64,000 bases of DNA from Caulobacter sp. X (GTDB lineage Bacteria > Pseudomonadota > Alphaproteobacteria > Caulobacterales > Caulobacteraceae): the NCBI RefSeq assembly GCF_002742635.1, contig NZ_PEGF01000002.1, positions 1,860,001 to 1,924,000 on the forward strand, in the 5' to 3' direction. Every line of letters begins with the position of its first letter. The stretch's first letter is position 1. Of the stretch, positions 57,599 through 64,000 are shown one piece after another. Position numbers and translations under genes: made by a program. Under the pieces are notes generated by a model, which did no database searches, was not told the DNA's origin, and saw nothing but the letters and a program-made list of their open reading frames with translations.

Positions 57599-58684
57599 GT
57601 GACTCAATCCGTCGTCATCTCGATCGACGCCATGGGCGGCGATCATGGCCCCTCGATCGTCGTGCCCGGCGTCGCGCTCGCGGCCCAGGCGCTGCCCGGC
57701 GTGCGCTTCCTGTTGCACGGGGACGGCGCGGCCATCGAGGCCGAGCTCGCCAAATGTCCCGCCGCCAAGGCCGTGAGCGAAGTCCGCCACTGCGACAAGG
57801 CGATCGGCATGGACGAAAAGCCCGCCCAGGCCATGCGCCGAGGCAAGGGCTCCAGCCTGTGGAACGCGGTCGAGGCGCTGCGCGACAACGAAGCCCAGGC
57901 CTGCGTCTCGGCCGGCAACACCGGCGCGCTGATGGCGATCTCCAAGCTGATCCTGCGCATGGGCGCGGGCCTGGAGCGTCCGGCCATCGTCGCCAACTGG
58001 CCGACCATGAAGGGCGTGACGGCGGTTCTGGACGTCGGCGCCAATGTCGAGAGCGACGCGGCCCAGCTGGTCGAGTTCGCGATCATGGGCGCGGCCTTCC
58101 ACCACGCGGTGCATGGCTCGCACCGGCCGACCGTGGGTCTGCTGAACGTCGGCTCCGAGGAGCAGAAGGGCCACGAGGAGGTGCGCGAGGCGCACGCCAT
58201 CCTGCGCGAGACCAAGCTGGACTTCGACTATCACGGCTTCGTCGAGGGCAACGACATCGCCTACGGCACGGTCGACGTGGTCGTCACCGACGGCTTCACC
58301 GGCAATGTCGCCCTGAAGACCGCCGAGGGGCTGGCGCGGTTCTTCTCGAACGAGATCAAGAGCACCCTGACCTCGACGCCGCTGGCCATGCTGGGCGCGG
58401 CCATCGCCTCGGGCGCGCTGAAGAAGATGCGCCAGCGCCTGGATCCGGGCCGGGTGAACGGCGGGCCGCTGCTGGGCCTCAACGGGATCGTGGTCAAGAG
58501 CCACGGCGGCGCGGACGCGGGCGGCTTCGCCTCGGCGATCCGGGTCGCCACCAACCTCGCGCGCAGCGATTTCCGCGCCGAGATCGACAGAAATCTGAAA
58601 CGCCTGACCGCCGCCGCGGCCAAGGACGGGGCCTCCGGCGAGGCGCCCGATCCCGGCGTGGATCCCCAGGGAGCGGCCGAGTGA
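57599..58684 (+). CDS. plsX: Phosphate acyltransferase PlsX
   Basis: 361 residues; converts acyl-ACP to acyl-phosphate, the first step of membrane phospholipid synthesis. VISIDAMGGDHGPSIVVPGV, ACVSAGNTGALMAISKLILR and DVVVTDGFTGNVALKTAEGL are PlsX signatures. Start codon is GTG. fabH begins 4 nt before its end (overlap GTGA), so the two are coupled. Confidence 0.95.
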   Translation: MTQSVVISIDAMGGDHGPSIVVPGVALAAQALPGVRFLLHGDGAAIEAELAKCPAAKAVSEVRHCDKAIGMDEKPAQAMRRGKGSSLWNAVEALRDNEAQACVSAGNTGALMAISKLILRMGAGLERPAIVANWPTMKGVTAVLDVGANVESDAAQLVEFAIMGAAFHHAVHGSHRPTVGLLNVGSEEQKGHEEVREAHAILRETKLDFDYHGFVEGNDIAYGTVDVVVTDGFTGNVALKTAEGLARFFSNEIKSTLTSTPLAMLGAAIASGALKKMRQRLDPGRVNGGPLLGLNGIVVKSHGGADAGGFASAIRVATNLARSDFRAEIDRNLKRLTAAAAKDGASGEAPDPGVDPQGAAE

Positions 58685-59658
58685 GCGTAGTTCGTAGCGT
58701 AGTGACCGGCGTCGGCGCCTATCTGCCGCCCAAGGTCGTGACCAATGACGATCTGGCCAAGTTCGTCGACACCAGCGACGAATGGATCGTCGAGCGCACT
58801 GGCATCCGCCAGCGTCACCAGGCCGCCGACGACCAGCCGGTCTCGGACCTCGCGGTCGAGGCCGCCAAGGAAGCGCTGGCCGCGGCCGGCAAGACCGCCG
58901 CCGACGTCGACCTGATCATCGTCGCCACCACGACGGCCGATCTTACCTTCCCGGCGGTCGCCACGATCGTCCAGCGCAAGCTGGGCGCGCCGGTCGGCAT
59001 CGCCTTCGACGTCCAGGCGGTGTGCTCGGGCTTCGTCTACGCGCTGAGCGTCGCCGACGGCTTCGTGGCGCGCGGCAACGCCAAGTGCGCCCTGGTGATC
59101 GGCGCCGAAGCCATGACCCGCCTGATGGACTGGAGCGATCGCGGCACCTGCGTGCTGTTCGGCGACGGCGCCGGCGCGGTCGTGCTCGAAGCCGGTGAAG
59201 GCGAGGGGACCACGGACGATCGCGGCATGCTGGGCTTTGCTCTGCGCGCCGACGGGACCAAGCAGGACCTGCTCTATGTCGACGGCGGCCCATCGACGAC
59301 GGGCACGGTCGGCAAGCTGCGGATGCTGGGCAACCAGGTCTTCAAGCACGCCGTGGTCAACATCTCCGAAGCGATCCACGCCGCCGCCGCCAAGGCGGGG
59401 GTCGCGGTCGCCGACGTCGACTGGTTCATCCCGCACCAGGCCAACCAGCGAATCCTCCAGGGCGTGGCCCATCGCTGCGGCATAGACGAGGACAAAGTGA
59501 TCTCGACGGTCGCCATTCACGCCAACACGTCGGCCGCCTCGATCCCGCTGGCCTTCGCCCACGGGGTCAAGGACGGGCGGATCAAGAAGGGCGACCTCTT
59601 GCTGCTGGAAGCGATGGGCGGCGGTCTGACCTGGGGCGCCTGCGTTCTGCGTCTTTGA
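58681..59658 (+). CDS. fabH: 3-oxoacyl-ACP synthase III
   Basis: 325 residues; starts fatty-acid synthesis from acetyl-CoA and malonyl-ACP. Active-site triad Cys115 (DVQAVCSGFVYALSV), His252 (WFIPHQANQRILQ) and Asn282 (IHANTSAASIPLAF) is intact. Start codon GTG overlaps the plsX stop. The family opening VVTGVGAYLPPKVVTNDDLA fixes the start. Confidence 0.97.
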   Translation: MSVVRSVVTGVGAYLPPKVVTNDDLAKFVDTSDEWIVERTGIRQRHQAADDQPVSDLAVEAAKEALAAAGKTAADVDLIIVATTTADLTFPAVATIVQRKLGAPVGIAFDVQAVCSGFVYALSVADGFVARGNAKCALVIGAEAMTRLMDWSDRGTCVLFGDGAGAVVLEAGEGEGTTDDRGMLGFALRADGTKQDLLYVDGGPSTTGTVGKLRMLGNQVFKHAVVNISEAIHAAAAKAGVAVADVDWFIPHQANQRILQGVAHRCGIDEDKVISTVAIHANTSAASIPLAFAHGVKDGRIKKGDLLLLEAMGGGLTWGACVLRL

Positions 59659-59857
59659 CGCGCATCATGGCGCAAGCTTCGCGAGCGGCATGAACTGTTG
59701 ACCTTGAGCCTTTGACTTCACGCGATAATCACGGCATGAGGTCATCGGTGGGTGAGGGCGCGGCTGGTTGAGGGCGGCCGCATCAGGCTCTTGTTCGCCG
59801 CGAGTGCTCTATCGGAGGTGGTCTGCTGGCCGCCAGGATACGCGTGGAGGGGGTTGC

Positions 59858-60160
59858 ATGAAGGGCTCTACTTTGACCCGGGCCGACCTATGCGAGGCGG
59901 TCCACGAGGAGGTCGGTCTGACCCGTCAGGACTGCGCCGGCCTCGTCGAACGCACCCTGGATCTGGTGGCCGAGGCCCTGGAGAAGGGCGAGACGGTCAA
60001 GCTTTCCGGTTTCGGCGTCTTCCAGGTTCGCGCCAAGCGGGCTCGGATGGGGCGCAATCCCAAGACGGGCGAGCCCGCCGAGATCGAGCCCCGGCGCGTG
60101 ATCGGGTTCCGCGCTTCCCAGGTCATGAAGGCGCGAATCGACCGCGCCCTGGGCGACTAG
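59858..60160 (+). CDS. ihfA: Integration host factor alpha subunit
   Basis: 100 residues of the HU/IHF family. LTRADLCEAVHEEVGLTRQD, VKLSGFGVFQVRAKRARMGR then NPKTGEPAEIEPRRVIGFRA show the beta-arm with its Pro that bends DNA. GGAGGGGG precedes ATG 59858; the longer frame to 59768 lacks similarity. A TTGACC and a GATAAT lie 20 nt apart near 59698-59729, but the spacing is too long to call a promoter. The MerR gene follows after 10 nt, the usual order in alphaproteobacteria. Confidence 0.95.
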   Translation: MKGSTLTRADLCEAVHEEVGLTRQDCAGLVERTLDLVAEALEKGETVKLSGFGVFQVRAKRARMGRNPKTGEPAEIEPRRVIGFRASQVMKARIDRALGD

Positions 60161-60170
60161 GATTCGTGCG

Positions 60171-60596
60171 GTGGCGAAGGGGCCGAACGCCTTCCGCACG
60201 ATTTCCGAAGCCGCCGAGGAGCTGGGCGTGCCGCAGCACGTCCTGCGATTCTGGGAGACCAAGTTCTCCTTCATTCGCCCCATGAAACGCGCCGGCGGAC
60301 GGCGCTTCTATCGTCCGCAGGACGTGGCCGTGCTGAACGGCGTCCGCACCTTGCTCCACAGCGAAGGCCTGACCATCAAGGGCGTGCAGAAGCTGCATCG
60401 CGACCATGGCCTGGCGCAGGTGATCGCCGCGGGGCTGGGCTCCAACGGCTCGGCCAAGCTGGCGGCCGATATCGACTATGGCGCCCTCGACCAGGGCGCG
60501 CGACGGCTGGAGGGCGAGGCCCGCGAGCGCCTGGCCTTCATGTTGCGCGACCTCACGGAGGTCAAATCGCGCCTCGATGGACTGCTGTCCCGCTAG
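60171..60596 (+). CDS. MerR-family regulator, ihfA-linked type
   Basis: 141 residues, GTG start. A winged HTH of MerR type is at the N-terminus: FRTISEAAEELGVPQHVLRF, WETKFSFIRPMKRAGGRRFY, RPQDVAVLNGVRTLLHSEGL. After a short linker comes a dimerization helix and a brief C-terminus (LAFMLRDLTEVKSRLDGLLS) with no metal-binding cysteines, so it is not a metal sensor. The target is unknown; homologues sit beside ihfA throughout alphaproteobacteria. Confidence 0.88.
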   Translation: MAKGPNAFRTISEAAEELGVPQHVLRFWETKFSFIRPMKRAGGRRFYRPQDVAVLNGVRTLLHSEGLTIKGVQKLHRDHGLAQVIAAGLGSNGSAKLAADIDYGALDQGARRLEGEARERLAFMLRDLTEVKSRLDGLLSR

Positions 60597-60679
60597 GGCT
60601 GTTCCGAGAGCGGCGATTTCGTCCGAAATGGCAGTTGCCCAACCCCGGACCGGCGCCTATAAGAGCGCCTCTTCCGCGT

Positions 60680-60756
<77 letters not shown>

Positions 60757-60781
60757 TTTCCTTCGGGAACAGCGGAAGCCG

Positions 60782-60809
60782 AAAGGGTCGCCGAAAGGCG
60801 GCCCTTTTT
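60782..60809 (+). terminator. Intrinsic terminator after tRNA-Pro
   Basis: AAAGGGTCGCC / GGCGGCCCTTT, 11 bp counting one G-U, loop GAAA, then TT run. Ends the tRNA transcript 26 nt after CCA. Confidence 0.88.
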
Positions 60810-60821
60810 CATGTCCGAAAC

Positions 60822-61049
60822 CTACTTCACGACTGGCTTGTCGGCCTTGCCCATCCACGAGATCAGCGGAATCACCGGCAGGATCCAGCCCATGCCCAGC
60901 GCCACGAAATAGACGAGGTGCACGAAGCGGTTCTGGGGCAGGTGGTCGTAGAGGCTGGTGAAGATCCAGATCCAGGCGAACAGGACGGCCATCACGGCGA
61001 TCGAGCCGATCAGCTTGCGGAGGCGGGCCGGGATAAGGGGAGCGCTCAC
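60822..61049 (-). CDS. DUF2842 small membrane protein
   Basis: 75 residues, GTG start, two membrane helices: LRKLIGSIAVMAVLFAWIWI and FVHLVYFVALGMGWILPVIP, separated by FTSLYDHLPQNR, the DUF2842 pattern. Function unknown. The start codon overlaps the stop of the upstream gene (GTGA), so the two are coupled. Confidence 0.82.
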   Translation of the reverse strand: MSAPLIPARLRKLIGSIAVMAVLFAWIWIFTSLYDHLPQNRFVHLVYFVALGMGWILPVIPLISWMGKADKPVVK

Positions 61050-61297
61050 GCGGGTCTCCGGAAGAGGCCGAGCACGGCCAGGAACACGACGGCGCCCACG
61101 CTGGAGACGATCAGCTCGCCAACGAATCCGCTGACGTGAAGATCGATGCGAGTCGCCACGAACGCTCCGATGAACGCGCCGATCACGCCGATCAAGAGCT
61201 TGATGAACAGGGAGTGGCGGCGGTCGAGCCCGAAATCGGCGATCCAGCCGGCGATAATGCCGACGATCGCCGCCGCGAAGACGCCCGTACCGCTCAT
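61046..61297 (-). CDS. GlsB/YeaQ/YmgE-family membrane protein
   Basis: 83 residues, three predicted helices. MSGTGVFAAAIVGIIAGWIA, SLFIKLLIGVIGAFIGAFVA, VSSVGAVVFLAVLGLFRRP match the transglycosylase-associated / GlsB family, linked to stress in several bacteria. AGGAGG precedes the ATG (61297). The gene is divergent from ctaA and overlaps the DUF2842 gene. Confidence 0.85.
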   Translation of the reverse strand: MSGTGVFAAAIVGIIAGWIADFGLDRRHSLFIKLLIGVIGAFIGAFVATRIDLHVSGFVGELIVSSVGAVVFLAVLGLFRRPA

Positions 61298-61438
61298 CAA
61301 AGTCCTCCTGCGCGGGGCTTTGTGCCACGCGTCGCGCGCGTCGTCATGCGTAGGCATACAGACATTGATGCGCGCGTCCGGCGGGCGTAGGGATGGCGCG
61401 GCCGCATTTCGGCCCAGAAGTGACGCTTTTCCGACTCC

Positions 61439-62470
61439 ATGACGTCTTTCCTGCGTTCCGACCGCTCGCGTCCCGTCGCCATCTGGCTCTTCATCGTGGC
61501 CGCCATGGTGTTCTCCATGGTCGTCGTCGGCGGCGCGACCCGCCTGACCGACTCGGGGCTTTCGATCACCCAGTGGCAGCCGATCATGGGCGCCTTGCCG
61601 CCGATGTCGGACCAGGCCTGGCGCGAGAGCTTCGAGCTCTACAAGCAGATCCCGCAGTACCACCTGGTCAATCCGGACATGACGCTGGAGGGCTACAAGG
61701 GCATCTTCTGGTGGGAGTGGGCGCACCGTCTGCTGGGGCGGACCGTCGGCGTCGCCTTCGCGATCCCGTTCATCGTTTTCCTGATCCGCCGCGACATCCC
61801 GCGCCGCCTGATCTGGCGCTGCGCCGTCATGCTGGGCCTGGGCGGCCTGCAGGGCCTGGTCGGCTGGTGGATGGTCTCCAGCGGCCTGTCCGAGCGGGTC
61901 TCGGTCGCGCCCGAACGCCTGATGACGCACCTGGGCCTGGCCCTGGCGCTGTTCGTGGTCCTGATCTGGACCGCGTTGGACGCCTGGAACGGCGCGCCGC
62001 GCGTCGAGGAGCGTTCGCCCTGGCGCGGCTGGGCGCTGGCTTTCCTGGGCGCGGTGTTCTTCCAGAGCCTGCTGGGCGCGCTGGTGGCCGGCAACGACGC
62101 GGGCCTGGTCTATAACGACTGGCCGCTGATGAACGGGCGCCTCTTCCCGGCCGACTATTTCGGCGCCGGCCTGTGGGGCACGATCGCCCATAGCCACGGC
62201 GCGGTGCAGCTGCACCACCGTCTGATGGCCTACGCTCTGTTCGTCGCCGGGATCGCCATCGCGGTGATCGCCCGGCGCGACAGGCCCCTGGCGGCTGGCA
62301 GCAAGGCGATCGCGACAGCCTTGGCGGTGATTGTCGTCCTGCAGGCCTCGCTGGGCGTCTGGACCCTGATGGCGGCCGTCCCGATCACCCTGGGCGTTCT
62401 GCACCAGGCGGGGGCCGCGGTGCTGCTGGCCGTGGCGACCGCCTTCGCCTGGCGCGTGCGACGCGCCTAA
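61439..62470 (+). CDS. ctaA: Haem A synthase (CtaA/COX15 type)
   Basis: 343 residues, eight membrane helices; oxidizes haem O to haem A for aa3 oxidase. VVVGGATRLTDSGLSITQWQ, FWWEWAHRLLGRTVGVAFAI, MTHLGLALALFVVLIWTALD, HSHGAVQLHHRLMAYALFVA and LHQAGAAVLLAVATAFAW hold the conserved His pairs of the two haem sites. The tandem duplication typical of COX15 is visible. No Shine-Dalgarno is seen before ATG 61439. Confidence 0.95.
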   Translation: MTSFLRSDRSRPVAIWLFIVAAMVFSMVVVGGATRLTDSGLSITQWQPIMGALPPMSDQAWRESFELYKQIPQYHLVNPDMTLEGYKGIFWWEWAHRLLGRTVGVAFAIPFIVFLIRRDIPRRLIWRCAVMLGLGGLQGLVGWWMVSSGLSERVSVAPERLMTHLGLALALFVVLIWTALDAWNGAPRVEERSPWRGWALAFLGAVFFQSLLGALVAGNDAGLVYNDWPLMNGRLFPADYFGAGLWGTIAHSHGAVQLHHRLMAYALFVAGIAIAVIARRDRPLAAGSKAIATALAVIVVLQASLGVWTLMAAVPITLGVLHQAGAAVLLAVATAFAWRVRRA

Positions 62471-62548
62471 AGCGCGATCCGTCGCGGGCGACGGAAAAAC
62501 TGTCACACGCTGGGAGCAAATCGGGCCGATTCCTCATGGAGCTTGGCC

Positions 62549-64000
62549 TTGATCCGCCCGTTTGTTCTCGCCCTCGTGGCGTCCGCTTCGATCTCGACCT
62601 TCGCCTGCGCCCAGGCCGCCGGCCCGATGGCGGCGGTCAGCGCCGCTGATCCCTATTACAAGGCCGGTGAAGCGGCTCTGGCGCGACAGCTGACGGTGGT
62701 TCCGAACACGGGGCGCGCCAAGAACGTCATCCTGTTCCTGGGCGACGGCATGGGCATTTCGACGGTGACGGCCGGCCGCATCTATGACGGTCAGCAGAAG
62801 GGCGTCGACGGCGAGTCCAATTCCCTGTCCTTCGAGAAGCTGTCCTATTCGGCGCTCTCCAAGACCTACAGCCACGACACCCAGGTCACCGACAGCGCCG
62901 CCGGCATCACGGCGATCATGACCGGCGTGAAGACCCGCAACAAGATCATCGGCCTGACGGGCGCGGCGATCGGCGAGAAGTGCGAGACCGAGAAGGGCAA
63001 TGCGGTCCAGACCCTGGCCGAGCTGGCCAAGGCCAACGGCAAGGCGGCCGGCGCGGTCACCACGACCCGCGTCACCCACGCCACCCCGGCCGGCGCCTAC
63101 GCCCACACCGCCTATCGCGACTGGGAAGGCGACAGCGACATGCCGGTCGAGGCCATCCAAGGCGGCTGCAAGGACATCGCCCGCCAGCTGGTCGAGGCGC
63201 CCGACGCCCTGCGCCTGGACGTCGTCATGGGCGGGGGCCGCTCGCGCTTCCTGCCCGAGGCCAAGGATGGCAAGCGCGCCGACGGCCGCGACCTCACCGC
63301 CGAGTGGCTGAAGGCCGAAGGGCAGGGCTCGGCCTACGTCACCACGGTCGATCAACTGAAGGCGCTGCCCGCCGACACCAAGCACGTGCTGGGCCTGTTC
63401 GCCGCCGAGCACCTGCCTTACGAAGTCGAGCGGCCGGTGTTGGGGCAGGGCGTCCCGACCCTGGCCGAGATGGCGACGGCGGCCGTCGACGTGCTGTCCA
63501 AGAACCCGAACGGCTATTTCCTGATGGTCGAGGGCGGCAAGATCGACATGGGCAGCCACCTGGGCAACGCCAAGCGCACCCTCAGCGAGACGGTCGAGTT
63601 CTCCAAGGCCATCGACGCGGTCCTGGCCAAGGTCGACCTGAAGGACACCTTGGTCGTGGTGACGGCCGACCACAGCCACGGTCTGGTCATCTCGGGCTAC
63701 GCGCCGCGCAACTCGCCGATCCTGGGCGTCTCGGGCAACGAGGGCGAGCCGGCCATCGCCGCCGACGGCAAGACCTACACCACCCTGATGTTCGCCACCG
63801 GCCCCGGCGGCCCGCTGGGCAATGACACCCGCGCCGATCCGGCCAAGGAAGACCTGGACGACGTCGACTACCACCAGCAGGCCGTCGTGAACCTGCCCAG
63901 CGCCGCCCACGCGGGCGAGGATGTCGGCGTCTTCGCCGACGGTCCCCAGGCCTATCTGCTGCGCGGCGTCGTGGAGGAGAGCTACATCTTCCAGGTCATG
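62549..64000 (+). CDS. Secreted alkaline phosphatase (PhoA family), 3' end cut
   Basis: 484 codons visible; runs off the right window edge with only the last residues likely missing, since AHAGEDVGVFADGP and LRGVVEESYIFQVM are the usual C-terminal sequences. Signal peptide MIRPFVLALVASASISTFAC then AQA. Active-site Ser116 in HDTQVTDSAAGITAIMTG, metal Asp66 in ILFLGDGMG, and metal ligands in MVEGGKIDMGSH, VVTADHSHGL and the His in HAGED. Start TTG 62549 (or TTG 62543) is chosen from GGAG about 7 nt upstream. It hydrolyses phosphate monoesters in the periplasm; no Pho box was recognised. Confidence 0.9.
   Translation, partial: MIRPFVLALVASASISTFACAQAAGPMAAVSAADPYYKAGEAALARQLTVVPNTGRAKNVILFLGDGMGISTVTAGRIYDGQQKGVDGESNSLSFEKLSYSALSKTYSHDTQVTDSAAGITAIMTGVKTRNKIIGLTGAAIGEKCETEKGNAVQTLAELAKANGKAAGAVTTTRVTHATPAGAYAHTAYRDWEGDSDMPVEAIQGGCKDIARQLVEAPDALRLDVVMGGGRSRFLPEAKDGKRADGRDLTAEWLKAEGQGSAYVTTVDQLKALPADTKHVLGLFAAEHLPYEVERPVLGQGVPTLAEMATAAVDVLSKNPNGYFLMVEGGKIDMGSHLGNAKRTLSETVEFSKAIDAVLAKVDLKDTLVVVTADHSHGLVISGYAPRNSPILGVSGNEGEPAIAADGKTYTTLMFATGPGGPLGNDTRADPAKEDLDDVDYHQQAVVNLPSAAHAGEDVGVFADGPQAYLLRGVVEESYIFQVM

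Noticed and set aside
59698..59729. Sigma-70-like promoter for ihfA
   Set aside because: TTGACC and GATAAT are 20 nt apart, longer than normal spacing; not convincing.

Overview
The window is a GC-rich (roughly two-thirds G+C), densely coded piece of an alphaproteobacterial chromosome, almost certainly from the genus Caulobacter. The strongest marker is the polar organizing protein PopZ (4361-4930), next to a TolC/RsaF-type outer-membrane channel and valS, an order I remember from C. crescentus. MucR, ChpT/Cle-era regulators of this clade, an alphaproteobacterial LexA box (GTTC-N7-GTTC), a C4-type 5-aminolevulinate synthase and an ETF-ubiquinone oxidoreductase all agree. PopZ differs in its acidic linker from the C. 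crescentus protein as I remember it, so a sister species is more likely than C. crescentus itself. No prophage, integrase, transposase or CRISPR array was seen; this is essentially core genome.

Layout. 1-1800: a minus-strand pair, glycosyltransferase plus the N-terminus of a glycogen-debranching-type amyloglucosidase, and a tiny membrane protein. 2087-7780: pcm-like methyltransferase, TolC-family channel, popZ, valS. 7785-7914: a structured palindromic repeat. 8029-14660: acyl-CoA ligase, DUF1801 protein, Tat-type amidase, tlyA, glycine-zipper protein, m5U RNA methyltransferase. 14728-19294: acyltransferase 3, an ECF42 sigma factor with its YCII/DGPF partner, a LexA-boxed PA0069-type radical SAM gene, and a small orphan gene bracketed by two long inverted repeats. 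19447-27186: lytic transglycosylase, family-4-like uracil-DNA glycosylase, ETF-QO, TPR lipoprotein, ispE, cyclophilin. 27183-31705: Amj-type lipid II flippase, glnK-amtB, DUF486 protein, fasciclin protein. 31846-34950: glyQ-glyS. 35018-41220: dihaem cytochrome c, metal-dependent hydrolase/TetR pair, NUDIX, hemB, Baeyer-Villiger-type monooxygenase, DUF2147.

41478-46128 is a probable valine-degradation cluster: acyl-CoA dehydrogenase, 3-hydroxyisobutyryl-CoA hydrolase and 3-hydroxyisobutyrate dehydrogenase, with a histidine phosphatase and a lipoprotein methyltransferase interspersed. 46301-52573: hemA, mucR, then glyA-nrdR-ribH-nusB-thiL, a chain of one-carbon, dNTP, flavin, transcription and thiamine functions with overlapping genes. 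52833-60596: H+-pyrophosphatase, a response regulator, BamE, cytochrome bc1 assembly chaperone, then yceD-plsX-fabH-ihfA-merR (lipid initiation and IHF). 60680-64000: tRNA-Pro(GGG), two small membrane proteins, haem A synthase and a secreted alkaline phosphatase cut by the window edge.

I did not find a clear, wholly new multi-gene system. The most interesting loose ends are a low-GC, glycyl-tRNA-synthetase-atypical block inside glyS, an intrinsic terminator placed only 18 nt before the glyQ start codon, an SOS box on the PA0069 radical SAM gene, an Amj flippase in a Gram-negative, a Cle-like response regulator with an arginine tail, and the repeat-bracketed small gene at 18836-19294.
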